Position numbers and translations under genes: made by a program. From the NCBI GenBank assembly GCA_963575645.1, contig OY754465.1, positions 5,456,001 through 5,520,000 of the forward strand: a DNA stretch of 64,000 nt. Reading direction: 5' to 3'. The stretch is from Xanthostigma xanthostigma (lineage: Eukaryota > Arthropoda > Insecta > Raphidioptera > Raphidiidae). Positions within the stretch are counted from its first letter, which is position 1; every line of letters begins with the position of its first letter. Shown here piece by piece: positions 54,306-64,000 of the stretch. The notes under the pieces were generated by a model. The model searched no databases. It was not told where the DNA came from and worked only from the letters and a program-made list of their open reading frames with translations.

Positions 54306-55999
54306 TGTATAATGAATACTTCAAGTTCTACAACTACCCGAAATGAGTAGATACTTCTAACTTCAAGTAGGATTTTATAATTTTGAGAAATGTAATTAAA
54401 AATAATTATTACACTATTTTATGAGCTCTATTTATACTTTTTTCGCTTCATAGTAACGGTAATTCGAATTATATAGTTTCTGTTGAAATTAATCATAATT
54501 TTAAAAGTGAGGTGGAATTTTTCTGAAAACGTATTTTCTATGCGAACAATTGAATAAAACCTGACTTATCTTGTAAATGAAACCACAACATTTGACGTCA
54601 ACATGATTGTACCGTATTTAGCAATTTTAATAGTATGTTTAATTTAGGTAATTTACTAAATCTTATATTTATATTTTTTAACATCGTAAATTATTTTTTA
54701 TGCATTTTTTTGTTTGTTAAAAATGTTAATTGTGAGAATAATGAAGAGTGATAATAATATTTAAATATTTAATTTTAATCGGAATTTATATTCATCATGT
54801 TGATCGACCATCACTTTTTTGCTATTATCTACATTTTTTTTGTTTTTCAAAGGCCGTTCGCAAGACGTGCTAGTAACACTATCCAAGGTCACTCAAACGC
54901 ATACATTTTTATAGTTTTGTTGTATTATTTGAGGTCGTTTTCATTATTTTATCGTAACTATCCTTAAAGTGCATGCGCGTAAAGAGCATATTGTATTATG
55001 AATAATAAACATAATAATTAATAAAATATTTGAAATCTGATTACGCCATTTTTTTTATTAAAGTTTAAATATTTAATAAAAAACTAGAAATCACGGTATT
55101 TTTTTTTCAGGTGTACCATTTAATTCAAGAAAATCACGATTTACAACGATTTTTAATTTTTAAAAATTCATAAAAATTCACCGGTTGAAGATACGATAAT
55201 GAGTGTAAGGACTTTTTCGATTCAAAATAGTCTGAAAAATATATAAAAAAATTATTTATTGCAAAAAAACTTATTTTGCAATATTTTCAATTTTTCGTTG
55301 TTTAAACAATAACGGCAACAGATATTGAGTGTCATGTTACACTGTTATAATCAGGAGAGCCTCCTAGACATTTAAAAAAAAAAATTACGAACCAAACGAA
55401 TTTTGCAAACGAATGCGCCACTATGCTCTGCTCTATTTGACATATAGCTTTGAAATAATTCCGGAAGCCGAAATCAAATGTCCATTGGCGTAGCAAGAGG
55501 GGGGGGGGGGCAGGTGGGCCATGTTCATTTTGTCTGGTGCTATCAAATTATTGTTTATAGGCTATGTAACTACTTTGTTTATTAACGTAATTAAACCTAT
55601 TTACACTCGAAACGCTTTACATTTCAGATACTAAAGAAATTGAATGATTAATATTTAATACAAATATTACTAACAGCTTATAATGGATATGGAATGCAAT
55701 TTGTAAATAAAACATTTAATTCCACGGTGATCACTGATCATATATAGATCATATATAGATGTTAGCTTCTTCGGTATTCATCGCTCACTTTCGCTGGTAG
55801 TTTTTTTTTTCATCTTCAAATACAGCGAGAAACTTTTAAACTATCTGAAACGGGTCGTTGCTTCCTGCTTAATTTAGCAATAGCATGCCGACAAATTTAT
55901 AATGATCTAATTTGCACTTCATGAAATGATTATTATTATTATAAATGAACTAGTCTAGTAATTTGTACCGTTTGAGTGTTTTTGTTCAGAAGTTATGAC
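54306..55999. other. Very AT-rich stretch, no gene or element supported
   Basis: Only low-complexity sequence and a G-run (GGGGGGGGGGGG near 55500), which together with the preceding TTGGCGTAGCAAGAG resembles a decayed transposon terminus. An acceptor-like TTTTTCAAAG at 54851 is not followed by a convincing exon. Confidence 0.45.
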
Positions 56000-56007
56000 T
56001 GTGTCAT

Positions 56008-56309
56008 CAGTGACGGATTTACACATTTCCCAAGTATATAGGCTATTAAAATCTTGCCGCCCTTGCCTCTACAATTGTCAGTTCCTAGATTATTTTAACA
56101 ATCCAACAATTTGGTTGAAATTACATAAAAAATAGTTTTTGGTTATATTTCTGAGTTAATCAAAGCTTAATCATGTACGACAAATAAGGCGGGGTACTTA
56201 CACAATAATGTACATTCGGTAAACGTAATAAAATAATCTTTATTTGCCGCCCCTAAAATCTGCCGCCCTAGGCTTAAGCCTACGTAGCCTGCTGGTAAAT
56301 CCGCGACTG
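56008..56309. mobile_element. Non-autonomous hAT MITE, 302 bp
   Basis: The ends CAGTGACGGATTTA and TAAATCCGCGACTG are inverted and flanked by a perfect 8-bp duplication, TGTGTCAT (56000-56007 and 56310-56317). The interior has the GCCGCCC motif repeated. No ORF. Confidence 0.9.
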
Positions 56310-56439
56310 TGTGTCATAAAGTTTCTCAAAAAAAATCATCTGTAAATGTTTATCTATTCTAATTTTCTAAACCAAACGAGATGGAAACTTGAAATTTTTA
56401 ACATAATTCAGAATTATATGACAATACAAGAAAATACTA

Positions 56440-56735
56440 AAAAGTAGAAAATAATAAAAGAAATAAAAAAAAATAATATAGGTACCACATTTTTAAAACG
56501 AACTAAAAAGTATATAATTATTTCTTTACAGACAGATTTTTGACTTGTAGGATTCAAAACGAAAAACGTGGGGCGCATGCAACAGCTGCATAAGAAGTGT
56601 ATATGAGATGAAACGAACAATGCGCCCCACGTTTTTCGTTTCAAATCCTACAAGTTACAAATCTGTCGGTAAAGAAATTGTTTTATATTTTTTAGTTCGC
56701 TTTAAAAACGTGCAACCTATATTAAATGTTTTTTT
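56440..56735. mobile_element. Palindromic MITE family D, copy 2
   Basis: AACGAACTAAAAAGTATATA…TTTACAGACAG…CAAAACGAAAAACGTGGGGC pairs with GCCCCACGTTTTTCGTTTCA…CTGTCGGTAAAG…TTTTTTAGTTCGCTTT. It matches 36396-36726. Confidence 0.85.
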
Positions 56736-56838
56736 TAATTTCTCTTATTTTTTTATGAAACTTATAGAGCGGGTTTTTATTGGCCTGCGATCAACTTGAA
56801 ATAATAAAGTCTACTGACTGTGCTATTAGTATACTTAA

Positions 56839-57549
56839 GGGGCTACTCGCTCGAATTTTCGGAAAAAATCATACATTTTTGAACGGGTGTCAAAGAAAGA
56901 GGAAGGCAGATAGAGAATTGATTTTTTTAAAATTTTATTTACATATACTTCTACCATATGTCCATTTTTTTTTGACGCGCGCGCTCCACGCGCATGCGCA
57001 CAGCTGTCTGTATCTCAGGAGACAATTAAGAAAAGTCTCGAAACGGCGGGTCCGATCAGCGCATTCCAGAACATCCTAGAACAAAAAAAAAATTATTCTT
57101 AAAGTAGAAGAGTCAAACTTCACATTGACGGATGGAAATTAAAAAAAAATCGATTTTAGAGAAATGACGCATCTATACGAAAAAAAAACCTTGGAAACGC
57201 TAGAAAATTTGAAGAAAAAACGGTTACTGCGAATCGCGAAAAATTTTTTTATCAGAATTTCCATCCGTCAATGGGAAGTTTGACTCTTCTACTTTAAGAA
57301 TAAATTTTTTTTTGTTCTAGGATGTTGTGGAAAGCGCAGATCGGACCCACCGTTTTTTTCATTGTCTTCTGAAATACAGACAGCTGTGCGCATGGGCGTG
57401 GAGCGCGCGCGTCAAAAAAAAATGGACATATGAAAGAAGGATATGTAAATAAAATCTTAAAAAAAATCAAATCTCTATCTGCCTTCCTCGTTCTTTGACA
57501 CCCGTTCAAAAATATATGATTTTTTCCGAAAATTCGAGCGAGTACCCCC
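56839..57549. mobile_element. TTAA-flanked palindromic element T1
   Basis: TTAA at 56835-56838 and 57550-57553. The ends GGGGCTACTCGCTCGAATTT and AAATTCGAGCGAGTACCCCC are inverted, with arms pairing over about 300 bp (GACGCGCGCGCTCCACGCG; CTAGAACAAAAAAAAAATTA). TTAA targets are the mark of piggyBac-type transposition. Confidence 0.75.
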
Positions 57550-57553
57550 TTAA

Positions 57554-58239
57554 GGAGGTTGAGCCGTTTTACGAAGATAATGAAAAAAATCTGAATTTAA
57601 TAATAGATTTTTTTATGACAAAATTTTCTGTAAAAAATCCAAAATAATTAGGAGATTTATAAAGTTAAAAATTAAAAAAAAACATTTACATGTAGTCTTA
57701 TGGAAAATATGTCAACCTAGCATGCAAACTATTCGTTTTAATATTTTACAAATAACCAAATAATGTCAGCAGTTCCGAAAACTAACTATGTAAAGCATCG
57801 ATGTCTTACGCATATTTTAATATTTTTTCCAATTTAATTAGGTGACTTTTAATCAATAAAAAAATATATTAAACATTACCACTTTTCGATTATGGACTTT
57901 TATTCTTGACAATTTTAACAATTTTAACAGAATTTTCAACTTTTTAATGATTTAATTTTAATTTTTATTACTTCTAATTTCTTTTTTTAAATATTTACTG
58001 CAAAAAAATGTAAAATACAGATATTTTCATAAATTTATTTTTTTTAACCTAACTTTGTACAAAAAATTCAAAAGCTAGAAATAATTAATTAATATTAAAA
58101 AAAAAATTTGTTTATGCCTTTATGACAATAATTTATTGGTATCATCGACTTATAACCTTTTGTAAAAATTTATATTATGAAAAAGCTCCCATTTAGAATT
58201 CGACTTACTTTTGATTGGGACTGTAACGGATCAACCTCC
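57554..58239. mobile_element. TTAA-flanked element T2, directly abutting T1
   Basis: TTAA at 57550-57553 (shared with T1) and 58240-58243. The ends GGAGGTTGAGCCGTTTTAC and TAACGGATCAACCTCC are inverted. The interior is extremely A/T-rich, without ORF. Confidence 0.65.
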
Positions 58240-58270
58240 TTAAATACAGAATATTGAAACTGATCTATGA

Positions 58271-58644
58271 TTGTTGACAGGGAGGAAATCCAGTGATTTG
58301 TTGTCCAACTACAAAACATTATTCATGTGTCATATTGATGATGTACATGCATCTACAGATTTGTATGTATGCATGGAACTTATTTGTATTTTTACGCCGA
58401 GACAGACAATGGCCACTGTAATTATTGTAAACATCGTACAACCCAGTATGATGCTGTATTTATGTTATTTGAGGGGCGTGGAGAATCGTATAAGTGCACA
58501 AAACACAAATATGTTACGTGTGGCAGTGCTGGGGGTAGATCGTTTAGGGATGTGCAGATTGACTGCGATACATTTTTTTTATTAGGTACTCATGCGGGAA
58601 AAGTGGTATCTTTGCGCAAGCTGTTACGGTTGAAAAGTAGCTAA
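58271..58644 (+). other. Unrecognised coding-like stretch, two shifted frames
   Basis: GC-richer than its surroundings. One frame (58271-58585) is open at first and another (58369-58644) later, together about 120 codons, with a Cys/His-rich part (NGHCNYCKHRTTQYD … YKCTKHKYVTCG) in the second frame. It could be a decayed zinc-binding transposon or host peptide with a frameshift, but no family is recognised. Confidence 0.3.
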
Positions 58645-59010
58645 TTTCATTTGCGTGCGGAAACTTTATTTGTCGCACTGAAATTGTTGTTTGCCGCACG
58701 CAAATTCAGAGAAAAAAACAAAATAATAACGGTGTTAATGTCAACGAAACAAATTGTCATTTGAAGCAGATTTGAGGTTAAAATTTTCGATTATGGACTT
58801 TTATTCTTGACAATTTTAACTGAATTTTCAACTTTTTAATGATTTAATTTCTTTTTTTTATTCGTAATAAAATTTTAATTTTAACTTAATTCGTAATAAA
58901 AAATAGTATGTGCAGCTCGTGCGGCATTGTCGCACTAGTTGCACAATATACTATTATCGATTTGATAAACTGTCAAAGTATCATAAAATCAGTCCCATAA
59001 AACGCTCGAG

Positions 59011-59315
59011 TATAATACTCGCCACGAATCTAAAAGGCTCGGAAGTTAGATGCGAATGCGGGCTTGCGCTTGTACAGTCTGTTGAAAAACTACAAACTCG
59101 CAACTCAACGAAACTAAAATAGCAATAACAACTTGACAAAATAGCGTACTCGACTGTACTTTAAAGCAGGAAAGGCAACGAGCGTTCACGGCCAATCAGC
59201 GACGAGCGCACGTTCCGTGCAGGTAGCTCGGAGGTGGTGGGGGCTCTAAAATGTGCCTTTGCGACGCTGTTTGTGACTAACTTCCGAACTTTTTAGATAC
59301 GTGGCGCGTATTATA
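59011..59315. mobile_element. MITE family A, copy 6
   Basis: The left tip TATAATACTCGCCACGAATC and right tip ACGTGGCGCGTATTATA bound a slightly shortened interior (about 20 bp lost after AAAGCAGGAAAG). Confidence 0.85.
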
Positions 59316-59736
59316 CCTACCATTAGATTTTTCATTTGGCTTGAAATTTTACCCGCTCTGTATTTTTCACCCCTAAAATATAAACGAAACAAAAATTAAA
59401 TACGTTAAAACAGGTTAATAATTTATCTTCAACCCTGGGTTTTACATTTGATTTAATTTTAAATTGTGAATAACAAACAACGTTATAGATATTTACATAG
59501 TAAAACTAGATTTTATAAATGATTTACAGCATTTTAAATTTATTACTATTTATAATAGTTACAAAAGCTCATAGAATTACAGCGCTTCGTCTTGTTCAAA
59601 TATTGATAAAACATTTGACGTTGGCGTGTACAACCTTTTTAGGCCACGGATTTATAACATAAGCGTGCAGTTTATTTACTAATTGGATTTAATTTATACC
59701 TGTTTTTGTCAATGCCTTTGTTTTATATATCAGAAC

Positions 59737-60254
59737 TAGTGATGTGCCGGATATCCGTATCCGCGGATATCCGAGGGAGAAGAAAGATCCGTATCCGTTA
59801 GTTTTTGCGCGGATCTTTTACCTTATTATTTTTCAATTCATAGATGAAATTTTATATATATAGGTGATTAGGTAATAATGAAAACCTGTTAAATTCCATT
59901 CAGATTATTTTTTATTTCTTAAAATCGTATTTGGCACCTTTATATTGCAAACATTTATCGTAGTGAGTACCATACTAATAGTACATAACTCAAAGGTACT
60001 AAGTCAACTATCTTTTTAATGAGATATTGCACATCGATCTTTGGAAAGAGACAATCTGTTATGAGAGTTGACCCTTAAAGAGGTCAATAACTTTTTCCCA
60101 TAACAGATAGTCTCTTTCCAAAGGTCGATGTTCAATATTTACCGCCGCGTACTCTAAGAAAGTTAAGATCCGTATATGCGGATCTTGAAACCAAAAATCC
60201 GTATTCAGATCCGTATCCGCGGATATACATTTTTAACGATCCGGCACATCACTA
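59737..60254. mobile_element. Non-autonomous hAT element H1, copy 3
   Basis: TIR TAGTGATGTGCCGGAT at both ends; perfect 8-bp duplication ATCAGAAC (59729-59736 and 60255-60262). Same ATCCGTATCCG subterminal repeats and central hairpin. Confidence 0.95.
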
Positions 60255-60376
60255 ATCAGAACATATAATATTATGTCGACACAATAATTAATTATGTAAC
60301 TCTATTTAAAAGCTGCAAAGACCATAGATTAAAATGATATTTTTAGCTTATACAATATTGTAAGAAAACTGTTCTA

Positions 60377-60790
60377 TTCCGTGGTGGAAATTATTTATTT
60401 ACAATAATAAATGTTTAACAAAACAGTTGAACACACAACGAAAGCTACTTCTTTAGCAAACAACAATAATAGCGTTAACAGAAACAAAACTAGTAGTTCT
60501 AAATAATAAAATAGAAGACTATAAGTAACAGAAGAATATAAAGTCCTAGTTATATACACAAAATATTTACAACACACAAACACAACAAAGTTAATCAGCA
60601 CACTTGTCTGTTAACTATATTCACACCGCGACTATTTACGAAAAGTTATTTATGTAAAACCAGATTTATATAATTGCACTCAATAGTTTACACAGTATAA
60701 TGATTTATGTCGCAACGCCGGACTTGTATCAACACAGCTCACGAACAACTGACTGACTGACCAGCGATCCGCTTGTTTACCGATTCGCAC
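60377..60790 (-). mobile_element. LTR-family fragment related to 46224-46949
   Basis: Shares TTCCGTGGTGGAAATTATTT, AACAAAACAGTT, CACTTGTCTGTTAACTATA and TTATATAATTGCACTCA with the probable solo LTR, but lacks its first and last parts. This is the second copy supporting a dispersed LTR-like family. Confidence 0.6.
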
Positions 60791-62373
60791 ACATTGTGAT
60801 GAAACATACATCGTTTTAATGAGAAGAAGTGCACAATATATGTTACATCACGATGTGTACGAATTAACACAGGTAAAATCGATTCAGGAGTAATTCATAT
60901 AGTGACAAATAAAACTCAATAAAGTTGAAACTTAAAAATTTACCACTAGTATTGTTAAATGCATTTTAATTTTTCCGAGAACTTTTTAAATAGATTGCTA
61001 TTCTTGTTATTTTTCATTTATAATTCTAACCGCAATTAACGAAATAATATAAAACTCGATTTTCGCAATGTGAAGTCGAGAATTTTGCCAGGTCCATAAA
61101 ATTAAATTGCGATTGGTGGACTGGTCACCCTTAGTCGAACAACAATAGCCCAAAACAGAAGAATAAATGTGGGCAAACGGACACAGTCGGTCACAATGGA
61201 TAATTTAACTGGTAACAAAAAAAAAAACAGCTAGTTAGCCCCCGACAGTCTCTTGGTACCCATTTACTGCAGTAAACGCGGTAAGCGCTTATTAATGTAT
61301 CAAAAAACGTGTAACACAAATATCCAGATACTTTTTTATATTCGGTATGTTGCAAAGTAGCCATGTGTCAGTCGCCAAGTTGGTGGATCTCCTCTCAAGG
61401 CTTTTGATTTATGGTAAAAACTATTATAATATCCCCTACTGTGTTAATTATCTCAGCTGTCCACGATTTCACAACTATCAACATTTTAGCAAAGCTTTTT
61501 TTTACCATTCCAACCAGCAAGTGGGGGAAAGGTACTAGTTTAGGTCAAAAATTACTTTTCAATTTTTGAGCTCCCCCGAATCCAAAAAACATATTTTACG
61601 GAAAAACTCTGTTTGTCTGCGATACACGATACAGGCCAAACGGATGAGCGGATTGAAACCAAATTTTGGGAGGATGTTTGGTATGCAAATATGAAGAGCC
61701 CTATTGTTTTTAGGGAAAATCAGCGCATGCGCAGAAGAGACAATGTTATAACGGTGTTTTTAAATGGTATACTTTTCATAACGGCTTATTATTCTATTTA
61801 TTTTTTCAGGAAAGTTTCGTTAAAACATGTTTTTTCTAAACTTTGTAGCTTCGGAAATATTTTGAAAATAAAAAAAAATCGACTGTTCTTTTGTTTTGTA
61901 GATCTGTCAGAAATAAACTAGTTAAGCATGCTTTGATTAATTTTTACATGACGTGGAACATATTATGTATATGTAACCATGGCAACGAATAGCAAATATC
62001 ATATTGAATACTAGTCATTATCCGCGTCACCTCACGCGATATCACATTATTCTTCACTATACTATATCAAAATGTCAATATTTTTGTGGTTGGAATGGCC
62101 CCGTCGCCCAATTGGCTGGAATTTTTTCACTGTAATGAAATGGCTCAAGGTCACCGTAATTATATTTATTTACCTAACGCTTGTGAATAAATTACTTGCA
62201 AGTCGAAACAAACATACATAATTTTGTGATAATTGGGAAACCTAATACAATCGGCTACTGGCCAAAGACAAGAGTCAGGTCAAAAAAATCTGATAATATG
62301 AGGATTTACACAGGAGAATACTCCTGTATAGGAGGTCTTGAGTTTTGAGTTGAAATTGCGAGTGCTTGTTATA
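60791..62373. other. Unassigned sequence
   Basis: No exon, RNA gene or transposon end could be supported. The 102-codon plus frame at 61613 and the 63-codon frame at 61347 have no recognisable similarity. The stretch at 61600-61700 (GGCCAAACGGATGAGCGGAT…) resembles interior wording of short insect repeats but cannot be placed. Confidence 0.4.
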
Positions 62374-63143
62374 TACAGGGTGTCCCATTAAGAATGGGAC
62401 ATAGAACAACCGCAGATTCTCCAATTCAAAATAAAACGATTAAGCGAAATATGCTTAGATAAAATGTTACTCGCTCTACCAGTGGCGTACGGCAGGAGTA
62501 AGTAATGCTTGTACCCCTTCTAAATGTTACGCCGCTGTCTAAATTTTAATTTTGACTATAATTTTAATTTTTTTAATATTTTCTAAGTCAATAATGTACA
62601 CTTGTTAGCTTGTTGGAAAGTCATTGGTTTTCGAGATATTCGCAGTTAAAGATAGATAGACATGTACTTTTTATTTGTATTATTATTAATAATATTCATT
62701 TTTACAATTTTGTCTTAAAAAAAACTGCGAATATCTCGAAAACCAATGACTTTACAACAAACTAACAAGTGTACTGTATTGACTTATAAAATATCAAAAA
62801 AATTAAAATTATAGTCAAAATTAAAATTTAGACAGCGGCGTAACATTTAGAATGGGTACAAGCATTACTTACTCCTGCCGTACGCCACTGGTAGAGCGTA
62901 CTGAACTGATTTTTGTATTGTTAGGTGCATTTTATGATATTTAACAAGTGTGCCGATTTGAGTAAAATTATACGGTGTATTAAAAAAATTATGGACATTA
63001 ATAATTTTTCAGTTTTCAACTTCAACACCCCGTATTTCGGAAACGAGTAACATTTTATCTAAGCATATTTCGCTTAATCGTTTTATTTTGAATTGGAGAA
63101 TCTGCGGTTGTTCTATGTCCCATTCTTAATGGGACATCCTGTA
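62374..63143. mobile_element. Palindromic element F (CAGGGTGTCCCATT), ~770 bp
   Basis: TA flanks CAGGGTGTCCCATTAAGAAT and ATTCTTAATGGGACATCCTG. The arms pair for about 300 bp (GAATTGGAGAATCTGCGG; CAGTGGCGTACGGCAGGAGT; ATATCTCGAAAACCAATGAC). The right arm has an extra ~130 bp (62900-63030) not present in the left, with its own AACACCCCGTATTTCGG. Confidence 0.85.
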
Positions 63144-63840
63144 TAGAAGGGGAGTAGCCCTGTATGTGCAAATGTGTAAATATCCTGAAACGGGGCCTCT
63201 GTAGGCCGCCTTGTCACGCTGTCATAGCGTTTTATTACCGTGTCCAGGCGATCGGCAAATGCGGCAATTAAGGAACCCTCGCGACACAGCAGGGCAGGGC
63301 ATCGCCCCCTTTGCTATATTAAACATATTATTGTGTATAAATGTGTGTACGTTTTGTGTGAGGCTGGAAACGTTTATTGTGAAATTAAACTAAACGTCAA
63401 CAAATGCAACTGTATTGCTCATTTAAAAGGGTGTTACAATTAATTATTTTTACCATTCAAATTTTTTGATACTGAAAATACATATTGTTATTGTACTTTC
63501 AGTACTTTTGACTTGCCGGCAGAAGAGTTAGCTGCAATAACAATGTAAACCGCTCTTTTTACCCACGACGGAACGACGAAGGTATATGCGTTTAGCCTGA
63601 GCCGTTTCAACTATATGAACATAAGTTTTCACTGTTACGTTTCCTAATGAAATAGACATTGTCTTGATTTAGGAATCAGATTAATAAATGAAAACAACTT
63701 TCATCGTTGATTCACCCACAGCTCTCACTTCTGTGAAGGTTCATATCTGACGTTATCTAAGATAAAAATTAGCTCTCGCATGATGTGAAATATACAGTTA
63801 CAAATTGCTATATATTAGAATGATGAATTGACCTTACTGT
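63144..63840. other. Unassigned sequence before the right edge
   Basis: A GC-richer piece at 63190-63310 gives two overlapping 60-67 codon frames without similarity. No ends of known families are seen. Confidence 0.4.
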
Positions 63841-63912
63841 GTCACTGTGGAGTAATGTAACTCAGTCCGCCGCGATAGTGGAAAGATTCGGGGTTCGTAT
63901 CCCGATGGTGAC
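63841..63912 (+). pseudogene. tRNA-like sequence (possible SINE head or tRNA pseudogene)
   Basis: GTCAC at the start pairs with GTGAC at the end as an acceptor stem; GAG/CTC forms a D stem; TCCGC-CGCGATA-GTGGA forms an anticodon arm with seven-base loop (CGA at the anticodon position, but G instead of U at position 33); TCGGG/CCCGA forms a T stem around an eight-base loop with GTTCG. The cloverleaf can be drawn, but the deviations argue against a working tRNA. Confidence 0.4.
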
Positions 63913-64000
63913 ATTGTTTGAGAAATAAATTTTTCTAATGTAGACATGTAACAATGGGTGTTTTAACAAGGTAGCAACATAAGCTATTCTTTAAAATTAT

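Noticed and set aside
54841-54892. Possible short exon after TTTTTCAAAG
   Set aside because: The downstream donor is poor, two of three frames have stops or give nothing recognisable, and no phase partner is known.
57294-57509. Frames shared between 56780-57079 (plus) and 57294-57509 (minus), both with CQR(K/T)RKADR
   Set aside because: The similarity arises because they are the two arms of palindromic element T1.
1-64000. Bacterial-style operons, phage, toxin or defence systems
   Set aside because: Intron-split genes, Pol III-type SINEs and eukaryotic transposons throughout; no long prokaryotic ORFs or ribosome binding sites.

Overview
This 64 kb window looks like nuclear DNA of an arthropod, most probably an insect. 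It is AT-rich, its genes are split by introns with canonical GT-AG sites, its exons are very small, and most of the rest is transposon-derived: hAT, pogo/Tigger-like, PIF/Harbinger-like and TTAA elements, Helitrons, tRNA-derived SINEs, a non-LTR retrotransposon, a probable solo LTR and Penelope-type hammerhead relics. No bacterial, organellar or viral gene organisation is visible. The species cannot be fixed from the sequence.

Host genes, + strand. (1) Positions 3608-11846 hold the 3' end of a class B (secretin-family) GPCR gene: the 42-nt exon for the end of TM7 (GLCVATLFCFCNGE), an 81-nt exon for the start of the cytoplasmic tail, a possible 15-nt microexon, and a candidate last exon ending in PGEEKV-stop. 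The upstream receptor exons lie outside the window. (2) Positions 18376-18537 are the first coding exon of an FMNL/Frl-type formin, with an N-terminal MG and a PMPDPNELEMRF core. No second Frl exon was found, so 18.5-64 kb may be one large first intron with insertions. (3) A weaker two-exon candidate lies on the - strand at 49507-49977.

Layout. 0-12 kb: receptor introns filled by a MITE family (tips TATAATACGCGCC), Helitrons, SINEs and nested pogo-like and hAT elements. 12-18 kb: MITEs and three long inverted-repeat elements, then the Frl promoter side. 19-26 kb: a foldback with an internal higher-order minisatellite, hammerhead-like motifs and a second hAT copy. 26-31 kb: a MITE with an internal 279-bp duplication; a 5'-truncated but otherwise open LINE reverse transcriptase (756 codons) inside a hAT-like element; a Harbinger-type element carrying the start of a MADF protein. 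31-43 kb: SINEs, tandem Helitrons, a tRNA-Ile-like sequence, a THAP-like fragment in Helitron context, nested palindromes, and a hAT transposase C-terminus. 44.6-45.8 kb: a satellite of 167-171 bp units. 46-54 kb: probable solo LTR, more MITEs, a Helitron holding a tRNA-Lys-derived sequence, and a 32-bp palindromic tandem array. 54-64 kb: two TTAA elements sharing a target site, two more hAT insertions with perfect 8-bp duplications, a second LTR-family fragment, a long palindrome, and a tRNA-like sequence near the end.

How it fits together: few bases are host coding, and the two confident host genes are read in the same direction. Most of the window is a layered record of insertions. Several layers can be ordered by nesting (hAT in pogo-like MITE; LINE in hAT; palindrome in palindrome; tRNA-like insert in Helitron). 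The most unusual aspects are the number of long self-complementary elements, the repeated hammerhead-like cores, and non-autonomous transposons that keep only the first codons of transposon proteins.
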